Shown here one piece after another: positions 11,507 through 23,677 of a stretch of DNA of 64,000 bases. Each line of letters starts with the position of its first letter. Position 1 is the stretch's first letter. Made by a program: the position numbers and the translations under genes. The DNA is from Arabidopsis thaliana. Taxonomy: Eukaryota; Streptophyta; Magnoliopsida; Brassicales; Brassicaceae. Location of the stretch: positions 20,897,835 through 20,961,834 of the forward strand of contig NC_003076.8 in NCBI RefSeq assembly GCF_000001735.4, written 5' to 3'. Under the pieces are notes generated by a model. It did no database searches. It was not told the origin of the DNA and saw nothing but the letters and a program-made list of their open reading frames with translations.

Positions 11507-12598
11507 TCTCTATATTATGTAGGCATTGAAATAAAAGCTCGTGGTAAACAACATGAAACGAGATCAAACGCATGCCCTTGAAACTCATTTTTTAAGTGTA
11601 TCTCTTATTATTATTTTATTTTTATGTAAGTGTATCACTGTTGACACATAACATTTCAAATGCCAATGTAAAAGCAACGACTAAGGAAGAGTCTTGTGCA
11701 TGCAATATGAAAATGAGAAATCGAAAAGGTTAACATTATATTGTTGGCAAAATAAACGAGACCTTGAATTATGTTCATTATTTACGTATCATACATAAGC
11801 TTAAAATTATGTTCATGAGACCTTGAATTATGTTCATTATGTACGTACATAAGCTTATGAACATAATTCAAGGTCTCATTAAGCTCATTAGCTGTCAACA
11901 TTATGTACGTACATTATGTTAGTTCTTAAAATAATCAAATCAAACTATTCTAGGATATAAAATGAACATAATTTGAAGAAGAAACACTAATTAACTGTCT
12001 ACAGTCTACACACATTTATAACGCAATTAGATCCCAAACAAAAGCATACCACACACGTATCTACCAAAATTATCAATAAAATCACATCTTTATAGAAATG
12101 GAAGTTTCCTTAAATAAGAATTTACACATCGTTAATGGAATGTAATCAGTAGAAATAGAAAGAAACAATAATAAGAAATCAATGAGAATCATTGGCGTAA
12201 TTGTGTCAGTATCTAATGCACATCCACTTATATATAGACACATATTTTTAACTTTATTACAAATTAATTACAATTTAGACGAACCGGTTAATTCGGTAAC
12301 CAGTAATACTAACGCGTTTAGGGATTAGTATCAACAGCAAAATCTGTGTCACTAAATTAATAAATAAATAGAGAATATAAATTCCTCATTTTGGTTTCTT
12401 CTTCAACCTCTTTGTCAGAGAAGTTTCAAAAAACCCACACACACACTTTACACACTCTTCATCTTCTTCTTCTTCCTCTTCGTCTTCTTCTTCATCATCG
12501 TTTTCGATTTGTTGCTCCGATAATGTCGTTCCTATAACCCGAAGATCATCAACGAAGAAAGCGAAAAAAACCTCAAAAAATCACTGAGATTATTACAA
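11507..12598. other. GH3.8-SKS2 intergenic region with inverted repeats
   Basis: Contains the GH3.8 3' UTR, a palindromic repeat cluster at 11758-11918, and the SKS2 promoter and leader. The leader is pyrimidine-rich, with many CTT repeats between about 12455 and 12500. No further gene is visible. Confidence 0.5.
11758..11918. repeat. Direct and inverted repeat cluster with hairpin potential
   Basis: GAGACCTTGAATTATGTTCA occurs at 11758 and again at 11817. Its reverse complement lies at 11857-11877, giving a perfect 21-base stem with a 19-base loop (11838-11856). The loop contains the self-complementary ATGTACGTACAT, and that palindrome recurs near 11903-11914. It may be a small MITE-like relic or a local inverted duplication. 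No matching terminal repeats were found outside it. Confidence 0.75.
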
Positions 12599-15319
12599 AT
12601 GGCGGCTACTGATTTTTTCTTCGCTTTCGTCTTCTCTTTCGCTCTTATCTTCGGCTTCTCTTTCGCTGGTGATCCTTACGTCTCTTACGATTTCACCCTC
12701 TCCTACATCACTGCTTCTCCTCTCGGTGTTCCTCAACAGGTTTCGTTTCGCTTCCATTTTTTTCCCTCTTAAAACCCTATTTTTTCCTTCGAAATTGAGG
12801 TTTTGAAACGTTAATCTAGTGATTTTGTCTCCTTGATTTTGCTAATAACGTAGTTGTTGCTCTAGATCTAACATTACGATTAACTCGTCGGAGGTGGTTT
12901 CAAAGTTTGAGCTTATCAGATTGGATTTTGTTTCGTGTGTAGGTTATAGCAGTCAATGGGAAATTTCCAGGTCCTGTGATTAACGCTACGACAAACTACA
13001 ATGTTCATGTTAACGTACTCAATCATTTGGATGAGCCTCTTTTACTTACTTGGTGATGATCCATCTCTTAACATTCTCATAATCACTTGTGGCTGCTTCT
13101 TAGGATTTGTTGTTGTGATTCCTGACATTGTGTTTATTTGGATAGGCCTGGTGTTCAGATGAGGCGTAACTCGTGGCAAGACGGTGTTCTTGGAACAAAC
13201 TGTCCAATTCCACCGAATTGGAACTTCACTTATGATTTTCAGTTGAAAGATCAGATTGGAAGTTATTTCTACTCTCCTTCACTTAACTTTCAGAGAGCCT
13301 CTGGTGGTTTTGGTGCACTCATAATCAATAACAGAGACCTTGTTCCTATTCCGTTCACTGAGCCTGATGGTGAAATCATCTTTATTATTGGTGATTGGTA
13401 TACTCAGAACCATACAGTAAGTGCAGTTTTGGTGTCTAGATGGTGTTTAGTGATGACTTTTGGTTCTGAGTGTTATGTTTTTATATTTGTGAAACTCTGT
13501 TTTCTTTCAGGCTTTAAGGAGGATACTTGACTCTGGTAAAGAACTTGGGATGCCCGATGGAGTACTCATCAATGGGAAAGGTCCTTTCAAGTACAATAGC
13601 AGTGTACCTGATGGAATTGAACATGAAACCGTTAATGTTGATCCAGGTAACATTTTTAGAGTTGTATTTTAACTTTGCTTTCATTCTGTTTCCATTTGCA
13701 TTTGGTTGTGGAATTGTGTGCATTGGATCTCCAGTTTCAGTTTTTTTTGTTGCTGTCATTGCTTTGCAAATCAAAGTTGGCTTTGATATTTCTTCCCTCT
13801 TACTTCATTCTGAGTTACATTTTACAGGGAAAACATACAGGATCCGTGTTCACAATGTTGGTATCTCGACAAGCTTGAACTTCAGGATTCAGAACCACAA
13901 ATTGCTCTTGATTGAGACTGAGGGTCGCTACACCTCCCAAATGAACTTCACCGATTTTGATGTTCATGTGGGACAGTCTTATTCTTTCCTGGTAACCATG
14001 GACCAAAACGCCACAAGTGACTACTACATTGTGGCGAGTGCTAGATTTGTTAATGAAACAGTGTGGCAAAGAGTCACAGGTGTTGGCATTCTCCATTATT
14101 CCAATTCCAAAGGACCTGCTTCTGGTCCTTTGCCAGTTTCAGCAACTGATGTTAATCACCCTTGGTCTGCAATGAACCAACCGAGAGCCATAAAGTATGT
14201 CTAGAAAACTGTTCAAGCAAATGAATGTTTCACATAAACCTGTAGCCATGTAAATGTGATCCTGATTCTTTTCATATGCAGGCAAAACACATCTGCAAGT
14301 GGAGCTCGTCCAAATCCGCAGGGATCATTTCACTACGGACAGATCAACATTACAAGAACATACATCTTGAGGAGTTTGCCTCCAACAAAAATCAATGGGA
14401 AACTTCGTGCTACACTTAATGGAATTTCATTTGTCAATCCAAGCACCCCCATGAGGCTTGCGGATGACCATAAAGTGAAAGGAGATTATATGTTAGATTT
14501 TCCAGACAGACCACTTGATGAAAAACTTCCACGTTTGTCCAGCTCTATCATCAACGCAACATACAAGGGCTTTATACAAGTTATCTTCCAGAACAATGAC
14601 ACCAAAATCCAGAGCTTCCATATTGATGGATATGCATTTTACGTGGTTGCGTAAGTAAATCATGCCACTCTTGGGTACATTTATTACATTTTCGATCAGT
14701 TTAACTGGTCTAACGAGGATTTTCAAATTTTGGTATTCCAGGATGGACTTTGGTATATGGTCAGAAGACAGAAACAGTTCTTATAACAACTGGGATGCAG
14801 TAGCACGAAGCACGGTGGAGGTAAACTCTCATTTGCAATCGGTCTCTGTACACCATTTGAAGTGATAATATTGGTCAGCAGGTTTACTTTATTGGGTACT
14901 TTTTTGTTTTAACGTTTGCTTCAGGTCTATCCAGGAGCATGGACTGCTGTACTTATTTCTCTCGATAATGTTGGAGTTTGGAATATCCGGGTTGAGAATC
15001 TTGACAGATGGTATCTTGGCCAAGAAACATACATGCGAATTATAAACCCTGAGGAAAACGGAAGTACGGAAATGGATCCGCCTGAAAATGTTATGTATTG
15101 TGGTGCTCTTCAGGCCATGCAAAAGTAAGGATCAGAAACTTTACTCTCTGCTTCTCTAATTTAACCTTTATGTAAAACAAACTAAGAAACTCTTATTTGC
15201 TGTTTTCCTCCAGGGAACAACATCACAGCTCGGCCACAAAATCAATGACAAATGGACAGTTGATACTAATTTTCAGCATGATGATGGTTTTGCTCTCCTC
15301 GTTTTCGTCCTTTTGCTGA
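12599..15319 (+). CDS. SKS2: SKU5-similar multicopper-oxidase-like GPI-anchored protein
   Basis: Nine exons (12599-12739, 12943-13052, 13146-13416, 13511-13646, 13828-14194, 14282-14650, 14742-14820, 14925-15124, 15214-15319) give 592 residues. A signal peptide (~1-22) precedes three cupredoxin-like domains. The C-terminus has a Ser/Asn-rich stretch and a hydrophobic tail ending in SFSSFC, typical of GPI anchoring at the plasma membrane/wall face. Copper-ligand positions are replaced: where ascorbate oxidase has HWHG this protein reads LTWPGVQ, and where it has HGH it reads SPS. This is characteristic of the SKU5/SKS family, whose members affect directional growth and wall expansion without evident oxidase activity. 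Many N-glycosylation sequons are present. It is convergent with PME59. Confidence 0.95.
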
Positions 15320-15845
15320 GTCTGTTCCATCATTTACGAATCTACTCTGGTTTGGTATTCTGATCTCCCATTAGGGCTGTAGATGGAGAATGTATAACTA
15401 CAAACAGCAGTTGGGTTCGTTCTGTTTCTCTCATATTTCATTGATTGTTAGGTACTCATATCTTCTATCCTCATGATTCTAAACAACGTTAGTTCGTGAG
15501 GGTTTGTGTTTAGAGCTTTGTTCTTCGTAGTTCTAGGTCATTTGGAGTTCAAAACTTTGGCAACGACTGTAACTAAAGTTCTCATTTGTGGGTCTTCTAC
15601 ATTAATTTCTACTATTATCCTCGTTTCTGGATATTCAATATGCAATGCTACTTCTGTTTGGGACAATTATTAGGACATGTAACATTCGAAAATTCGTTTC
15701 GATCATGTTTTTGCAGTGGTACTGAAATCTCGTTCTTCCATCTATAGCTAAAACTTCAGTTTCATAATAGGCATAATGAGTTATATATTCAAAAGTATAA
15801 AATTTATATCATTGCAACTTAAACACGAAAAACCAAAGACGGTCT
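15320..15845. other. Convergent 3' regions of SKS2 and PME59
   Basis: A ~0.5 kb interval that should contain both 3' UTRs. I see no separate gene. Confidence 0.5.
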
Positions 15846-17772
15846 TTAGAGTCCAGAAGTGAAGGGTATGCCGGTGCGTGGGAGCCATGCTGTACCAGCG
15901 ATAAACTTTCCAACAGTGAAAGCAGATGCATCGGAAGCTCTACCCAACACATGAAACCCTTTCCAACTGACACGCCACCTCGTGGATGAAGCTGGTCCAG
16001 TATTCTTATATTCTGCATAGAAGAGAGTGTCCAGACCAAACACCGAACCTTCAATCCACGGAGACCACCCGACTGGACTCACAACATTATCCAAATACGT
16101 CTGAAGAACCACGGTTCGTGAGAACTTCATCCAAGGCCGGCCCATGTACGTCTTAACGGTACCGACCACTGGTTTTAGATCAGGAGCCGGTAGGATTCTT
16201 GAGTTATGGATAGAGATCCCTGTGTTCTGAAACGGATCAGCACGACCTTGTGCGGTAATTACATTGGCTTGACCTTTGAGTGGCCGGCGAGGGAGGATGA
16301 GACAGTTTTGGAAAACAGCAGCCGCGTTACCGAATATGAAATCGACGGTTCCATAGATGTAACACTCACGGTAAAACTGGCGTTGAGAATGGACCATCAG
16401 TGTATCTTGGTATCCTTCGATTGAGCATTTGTAGAAGATTGAGAGGTCAGACGATGAACGAAGTGCCACGGCCTGGCCCTTGGCTGGACCAGCTGTGTTC
16501 CTAAACGTTATGCCTTTGGCAATGAAGTGAAGTCCCTCGATACCTGGACCACATGCAATTTAGCCAATTGTTTCATAATGAGAGAAAATGAAATATGGTA
16601 ACGCTTACACATTTTGCGGGGAAAAAAAACAAAAAAAAACAACGGTTACGTTTAAATCTTTTTTTTAAAAGTAGTGGTAATTGATTACGATCCCAATGTA
16701 TGATTTAACTTGGACGTCTCCACCATGTATGTTATCTATTGGAAAACTCAAATCGTACGGAATATTCGAATACTTTTCATTAATGACATAGAAACTTGTT
16801 AGATCCAATCTACTAACTAGAAATTAATAAAAAAAAAATGAAATGAATAAATTATTTACCGGCAGTAGCGGAATTGTACGTGGTGTAACCTCCTTGGACA
16901 CTTCGACCGCCGGTGATAATGGTGGATCTCATTCCATCTCCGACCAACATTATGTCATCATTATTTAGACGTACGTTAATGTTTTCTTGATATATACCTC
17001 TTTTTACGTATATAACGAACCTCCCTGACGTCACCTTTCTCCGTCCCGCCACGTCAATAGCCGCTTGTACCGTGTTGAAATGTCCTGATCCGTCCTTGGC
17101 CACCACGAGGTTGGCTCGAACGGCACGCAGGAGTCTCTTATCTTTACGGGAAAGCCACGTCGGAAAGCCCTTTTGATTAGCAGTGGTGTTGCCTTTGTTT
17201 CCAGCGGTCAAGAGGGCTCCGTTGACGGCTAAGCAGTTGCTAATGAGGTGGGAGATTTTGGTGTTTGAAACGATGGGTGTGATGAAGTCTGTGACGTTTA
17301 AATCGGATGAGCCACGTCGGCAGGTCTCGGTGTTTGTAAGCGCGGTGCTCAGCCACGTTTGAGCGTCGAAGTCAGTGCAACTTTTCGCGGCACCGGCTTT
17401 AGGAGACACGCCATGCAATGTCCGGTTTAACTGCATGATCGTGTCTCCATAGAGGTCAATGCAATCCGCCAAAACTGCTTGTTTCTTGCTATCCGTGCAG
17501 TTCTTGCCGGAATTAGTCAACTCGGCACGGGCGGATATGGCCCGATCCATGGCTGCTTCCACCAGCATTACTCGGAACTCGGATAATTGTGTCGGCTGTT
17601 GAAATCCGTTGTGGTTCTTGAAGTAGCATTTGCATGGATCAGGGTATGGAGTTTTGTCGCACCAATCGGTGGAATTGCGGTCGGCTACGGTGGTGAGAGG
17701 ATGGACGCAGAGTAGTACTAGTAATATTAAATGTAGAAATAGAATAGAGAGTTTTTGCATCATCATATTCAT
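15846..17772 (-). CDS. PME59: Pectin methylesterase with N-terminal PMEI domain
   Basis: Two exons (16860-17772, then 15846-16543) give 536 residues. A signal peptide (~1-27) leads to a PMEI-like pro-domain with its cysteines, then a cleavage-type dibasic/RRLL-like stretch (KDKRLLRA), and the PME catalytic beta-helix from about residue 220. Catalytic positions are all present: Gln328 in QAVAL, Gln350 and Asp351 in GYQDTL, Asp372 in DFIFG, and Arg440 in MGRPW. The enzyme demethylesterifies homogalacturonan in the wall, and the pro-domain probably blocks activity until removed. An in-frame ATG 63 bases upstream would add a charged 21-residue leader before the hydrophobic core, so the inner start was preferred. 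PME60 is its tandem copy. Confidence 0.95.
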
Positions 17773-20094
17773 GTTGCTTCTTTTGTTAACTTGATGTTGT
17801 TTTGGTTTGAGAAGGTGGAGTTGAATGTAACTCAAAGTACAATGCTAGAGACTAGAGAGTGGGAACATGATCTTCAATCTATATCTTAAATCTAAAAATA
17901 TATGGTGTGGTGGTATTGACATTTAAAGCAACACAAGCAAACAAAATTTATATTGTGAGGTTATGAGTGAGATCTACCTTTGGTAGCTCGAATGCTGCTG
18001 TTTTCTTATTGCGTGAACGATTCCTATCACCTTTTTCTACTAAAGATTTTCTTTTAGGGAGATTTTCAGGAGGAATACTAACAAAAAGTTCGACCATTTT
18101 TTATTTATTTTAGCTATTCTTTAAACACAAATTTATAAAATAAGAATTCATATTCGTTAGTAGTACTGGTAATAAAAGCAACAAGAACTAGTTTTCAAAG
18201 CAATTACTTCACTATATACTAATGTGAGAAATATTCCACATTAAAAGTAGGAAAATATTGAATTAGAAATTCATGAAATTTAATATGATATCAAAATCTA
18301 ATTCATTGGTCTAATTAGCTACGATTTATCGGTTCAAGATAGACTAATAAGACTCATCAATCGAGATACTATATATGTTATGTTTCACATTAGAAGTTCA
18401 AAAGAATCTAAAATAGAATATAAATTTTAACATATTGCCATCTGTTTCTGGTTTAAATTAAAAAAAATATATATATCATCGGAAAACTTGGTTTTTTTTA
18501 AAAAACCTATTGTAACACTAAACGAAAATACTAGTTCTTGAACAATTATTTTCCTAGAAGAACGCTGTGTACGAGAGATCTTGATTCTTAATTAAACACT
18601 GAAAAATAAAACTAATTAAAACAATCCGACAACAATTAAATATCGTCACTTGAAGGTATTAAATATGATTATTAACATCCTATCTAGAATCCTAGAAATA
18701 AACAAACGCTTCTATACATCATTTTTCTTCTCTCCTGCTGTGAATCCTTCACTTCACATGCTATTTATATCGTCAACCAATAACATAATTAACAATTACA
18801 TTCAAATTTACATTAATTAATGCAAAACCTGTGAACATTTTTCTTTGTTTAATTAACTATCAGTTGAGAATGTGTGATACCATTCACATCTTAACCGGAG
18901 TTGAAACTGGTTTGGGGAGTAATGCTTATCTATTGAAAACATAAACTTGAGTGGCATGTTAGCCTTCTCTAATTTAATTGACTGTGAACATTCAACTTGT
19001 CGAGAAAGATGGCATGTTAGTCTTCTTCTCTAATTAATACTCGCAAATAATATAAAAGTGACCCATGTGATTCCTTGAGTGTCGACATTTTGGATTCGTG
19101 AGAACTAAAAGATGCACTTGTGTGAATTGTGTTTTCAGCAAATAAAAGAGCAGTTGAAAATCCTTTGAGTGTCCATGCACACACTCCAATCACTGTAAAA
19201 ACAAATATAAGAAACGCACACACAACTTGAGATTTGGCTACGTATCTACGCTCTTACAATATGATCTTGCTTAATTATGATTATTTGATACGAAGACATC
19301 TTTTAGGTCGACACTAACCAATTTTCAACATATATTCCACGAAATACATACGTCCCTAACTTAGACCCAAAGACTAGAAACCTTATTTTGTTCCTCTAGC
19401 TAGGAACCAGACTCTTCCACCGCATGGATTCATGTTCCATCGATCAGACTCTTGATCACTAATATAGACGGAAACTCAACTCTTGTTTTGTTTGCTCCTA
19501 ATATTTCGGCTAACTCGAGCTAAGACAAGACACACCTTTTCATTTGTATTCATTTTCACATTAAAAATTGATGTCTCTTTTATTTTTCTAATTTCATTAG
19601 GATAAAATTTCATATAAACCGTTTCTTTTACTACCCCATTTTTCCAAGGTTCATGTAAATTTTCGATCGGAGATGGGATGGTCAACATGAGTTGACTTAT
19701 ATAGGTGATTGAAGTAGACGGTTATGGTCTTATATATGGAAGTGTAAATTACTACTTAAGATTCGTATACACATGCTAAAATTTGGTTTCTGCAGGATCA
19801 AAAGAGACTATCTCCAAATCTTATCGAAAATATTTCCCTCACTCTTGACACATGCAAATACACTTATATAATTTTTATGAGAATTGATCTTAGCCACGTT
19901 CACGTCAAACTATGCTATAACTTTTTTTTTCACGCCTCTCCTCTTTTAGTCAAATGAGAGTGAAATAGGAATTTTTTTAATTATTATTATTTATTTATTT
20001 TTGCTACGTCAATAGGAAATGATTTGTAAAAATGAATTATATGTTATAAACTTTGACATCGTTTTAGTTAAAGCATGGAAAATCAAAGATGGCC
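17773..20094. other. PME59 promoter and PME59-PME60 spacer
   Basis: AT-rich. The first ~1.4 kb resembles the region upstream of PME60, showing that the duplication copied the promoter. Shared blocks include the reverse-strand TTGTGAGG motif near 17953, TTAAATATCGTCACTTGAAG near 18636, and GAGTGTCCATGCACACACTC at 19167. A short internal direct repeat (GGCATGTTAG followed by a CTTC/CTAATT block) occurs near 18954 and 19011. No separate gene is supported. Confidence 0.5.
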
Positions 20095-22004
20095 TTAGAG
20101 TTCTGAAGTGAAGGGTATGCCAGAGCCTGGGAGCCACGCAGTACCAGCGATGAATTTTCCAACAGAGAAAGCAGATGCATCGGAAGCTTTACTCAACACA
20201 TGAAACCCTTTCCAACGGACACGCCACCTCGTGGATGAAGCCGGTCCGATATTCTTATATTCCGCATAGAACAGCGTGTCGAGACCATACGTCGAACCTT
20301 TAGTCCACGGAGACCACCCGACAGGACTCACAACACTATCGATGTACGTCTTAAGAACCACGGTGCGGGAGTACATCATCCAGGGTCGACCCATATATGT
20401 CTTAACACTACGGACCACCGGTTTTAAGTCAGGAGCGGGTATGATTATTGAGTTATGAATAGAGATCCCTGTGTTCTGAAATAGATCAGTACGACCTTGT
20501 GCGGTTATTACATTGGCTTGACCTTTGAGTGGCAGGCGAGGCAGGATGATACAGTTTTGGAAAACAACGGCCGCGTTTCCGAAGATGAAATCGACAGTTC
20601 CATAGATGTAGCACTCGCGATAAAACTGGCGTTGTGAATGGACCATCAATGTGTCTTGGTATCCTTCGATGGAGCATCTATAGAAGATTGAGAGGTCCGA
20701 GGATGACCGTAGTGCCACTGCCTGGCCTTTTGCCGGACCTGCCGTGTTCTGGAACGCTATGCCTTTTGCTATGAAGTGAAGTCCCTCTATACCTATATCA
20801 CACGCAATTTAGCCAACCGTTACATCGTGAGGTAAAAATGAAATAAATTTCAAATGGTAACTTTTACGTTTATTTAGATATAGTCATAATAATGCTGTAA
20901 AAAATGATAGTGATAATAATTGGTGAAGATCCCAATGAATGATTTAATTAACTTATACGTCTCCACCATGAATCTTATCGATTAATCGGAAAACTCAATT
21001 TCGTACGGAAATTTAAAATATCTTACTATTAATGAGAAAAAATAAATTAAAATCAAATAAAATGATTTCATTAATTTACCGGCAGTGGCAGAACTGTACG
21101 TGGTGTAACCTCCTTTAACACTTCGACCACCGGTGATAATGGTATATCTCATTCCATCTCCGACCAACATTATGTTATCATTATTTAGACGTACGTTAAG
21201 GTTTTCTTGATATATCCCTCTTTTTACGTATATAACGAACCTCCCTGACGTCACCTTTCTCCGTCCCGCCACGTCAATAGCCGCTTGCACCGTCTTGAAA
21301 TGTCCCGATCCGTCTTTGGCCACTACAAGATTCGCACGCACTGATTGCAATTGCAAAAGTCTCCTCTCTTTACGGGAAACCCACGTTGGAAAACCCTTGG
21401 AATCACCGGTGGTGCTGTCATTTTTTCCGGCGGTCAAAAGGGCTCCGTTGACGGCTAAGCAGTTGCTGATGAGGTGAGAGATTTTTGTGTTTGAAACAAT
21501 AGGTGTAGTGAAATCTGAGACGTTGAGATCGGAGGAGCCGCGTCGGCAAGTCTCAGTGTTTGTAAGCGCGGTGCTTAGCCACGTTTGAGCGTCGAAGTCA
21601 GTACACCTTCTCCCGGTTTTTGAAGACACGCCCTGCAGCGTTCTGTTTAGCTGCATGACAGTGTCTCCATAGAGGTTAATGCAATCCGCCAAAACTGCTT
21701 GTTTCTTGAAATCTGTGCAGTTCTTGCTTGAATTGGTCAATTTGTCCCAAGCGGATACGGCCCGATCCATGGCTGCTTCCACGAGAAGTACTCGGAACTC
21801 GGATATTTGTGTTGGCAGTCGAAAACCGCTGTGTTTTATGAAGTAGCGTTTGCATGGATATGGGTATGGAGTTTTGTCGCACCACCCGTCAATGTTGGTA
21901 GAATTGCCGTCGGCTACGGTGGTAAGAGGACGGAGGCAGAGTAGTAATATTAATAGTAAATGTAGAGATAGAAAAGAGATATTTTGCACCATCATGATAT
22001 TCAT
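20095..22004 (-). CDS. PME60: Pectin methylesterase with N-terminal PMEI domain
   Basis: Two exons (21080-22004, then 20095-20792) give 540 residues, four more than PME59. The order is the same: signal peptide (~1-31), PMEI pro-domain, a basic processing stretch (SRKERRLLQ) that matches the known RRLL-type site better than PME59 does, and the PME domain. Catalytic positions are intact (Gln332, Gln354/Asp355, Asp376, Arg444). The protein should act on cell-wall homogalacturonan. Exon 2 is nearly the same as in PME59. The differences are scattered substitutions with no frameshift, so both copies look under selection for function. The intron sits at the same codon and phase in both genes. Confidence 0.95.
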
Positions 22005-22165
22005 GTTGCTTCTTTTGCTAACTTTTTTTGTGTGTGGAATTTGAATTTAGTTCATAGTAAAATGTTAAGAGACTAGAGAGTAAGAACATGACTCTAATCT
22101 AATAACTTAAAACTATGTTTATATATTGTGGTAATATCAACATTAAAGCAAATAAAATTTAACTA

Positions 22166-22169
<4 letters not shown>

Positions 22170-22213
<44 letters not shown>
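22170..22213. repeat. (TA)n microsatellite
   Basis: About 43 bases of uninterrupted TA dinucleotide about 165 bases upstream of the PME60 ATG. It is absent from the otherwise similar PME59 upstream region. Confidence 0.9.
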
Positions 22214-22216
<3 letters not shown>

Positions 22217-23175
22217 GAGGTCATGAGTGAGGTAGCCTTAGCTCTCGATAGCTCTTTTTCTTATTGCGTGAACGATTCGACTTTCTTTTTTTAATTACAA
22301 AGATATTTTACCAGGGGGATTTTGAGGAGGTTACTTGTACCATTACTGTTAACAAACGTTTCGAGATTGTTTACTTATAGTAATTTTGGCAAGTTAAAAT
22401 TCCTCGATGAAAGTCCCCGGTTCAAATCTCGTATGTTATAATATTTTGGTGACATTAAAAGTAACATGATCCGACAACAATTAAATATCGTCACTTGAAG
22501 TTATTAAATATGACTATTACATTGAATATAGAATCCAAGAAGTTAAAAGTCATAAGCAAACGCTTTGTTTGCTTATACCATTTCTTTTTCCTCTCATGGC
22601 ACTTCTGCTGTGAATCCTTCACTTCACGTGCCTGCTAATATCGTCAACAAACATAAATGCATTCAAATCGAAACAAAAGCAAAACGTGCTAACATTTTTA
22701 TTTGTCTACATTATCATGATCACCAAGACCCTAGTTTAGTGTCAACTACTTAAATGACTTGTAATTAGTACAAACAACTTTCTTTGTTTTTTGCCTTATA
22801 CCACACAAACGGGTTTTTAGTCTATAAAATAGCCTCGGATTGAATTGGATTGCGTCAGTAACAAAAAATTAATATTATGATGCTGTAAACTCTTGTTATT
22901 TGACACAATATAAATTTAGTAATTTCAGATTATAACTTATATACTATATGCATTTTGAGTAATTATATAATTTTAATTTGTTATGAACAATATTCAACTT
23001 GTCGAGAAAGATGGCATGTTCGTCTTCTCTAATTAATACGTAAAAAAATGACCCAAGTGATCCTTCGAGTGTCCATGCACACACTCTCACGCAATCACCA
23101 CATTTCTCGTACATCTTTCATCATGTTTTCTTGCTTATTTTATGATGGAAATCTCATACTGTATTTCTGATCTAA

Positions 23176-23226
23176 GACTATTGGAAACAACTTTTTTTTT
23201 TTTTTTGACTATTATTGGAAACAACT
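23176..23226 (-). repeat. Oligo(T) insertion with direct repeats
   Basis: GACTATTGGAAACAACT at 23176-23192 recurs as GACTATTATTGGAAACAACT at 23207-23226. The copies are separated only by a run of about 15 T. The second copy has an extra ATT, probably slippage. Confidence 0.6.
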
Positions 23227-23677
23227 GTTTTGATGACGAGAATGATCTTTATTCATCGAAGAGATAGTAATATATATAAATTCTAACATAAAAAAAATCA
23301 ATTTATTCGGTTAGATTATATATCATGTTTTACATATGTTATACTTGATATTAAAAAAAAAAAAATAATGAAAACAAAAATTTGAATGATAAAAAAAAAA
23401 GAGAATGAATTAAGTATAGTTTTTAACAAAAAGAAAAAGTAAGAATAAGTATAGTTATTCAAAAAAATGTTAGGCCGTAATCTTTAGCTAAAGGATTTAG
23501 CTCGGTTTAGTTTGGGTTTGGTTCGGTTTAGTTCGGTTAAATGCTAAATCCTATCGAAAAATAAAAACAACAAAAATCTAATAAACTTTGTTGACTATAC
23601 CCTAACACCCTACTAACACCTCCCTCTTTCAATCTCCGATCAAATACAAACGCATACTTCCAATTTCGCCGGCGAAG

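Larger units (their letters stand above)
15825..23105. repeat. Tandem segmental duplication carrying PME59 and PME60
   Basis: Unit 1 runs about 15825-19200 and unit 2 about 20075-23105, with a ~0.9 kb spacer. Both hold one PME gene with one intron at the same place and phase. Similarity extends through the intron edges and more than 1 kb of upstream sequence, ending near an identical 20-base block (19167-19186 and 23067-23086). Unit 2 has a (TA)n expansion at 22170-22213 that unit 1 lacks. Unit 1 has extra sequence near 19060-19160. Confidence 0.85.
22005..23677. other. PME60 promoter to jagunal-like gene
   Basis: Holds the duplicated promoter of PME60, a (TA)n microsatellite, a short tRNA-like T-arm sequence near 22422, an oligo(T) insertion flanked by direct repeats (23176-23226), and an inverted repeat with GGTTTAG/GGTTCGG repeats near 23492-23552 that belongs to the promoter of the next gene. 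Confidence 0.5.

Noticed and set aside
12455..12500. Repeated CTTCTT units in the SKS2 leader as a possible array
   Set aside because: A simple pyrimidine microsatellite common in Arabidopsis leaders, without spacers; not a CRISPR-like array.
17773..17835. Upstream in-frame ATG for PME59
   Set aside because: It would put 21 charged residues before the signal peptide core. The tandem copy PME60 has no matching extension.
19476..19688. Minus-strand 70-codon open frame
   Set aside because: No start context, domain, splice partner or repeat similarity; the composition is not clearly coding.
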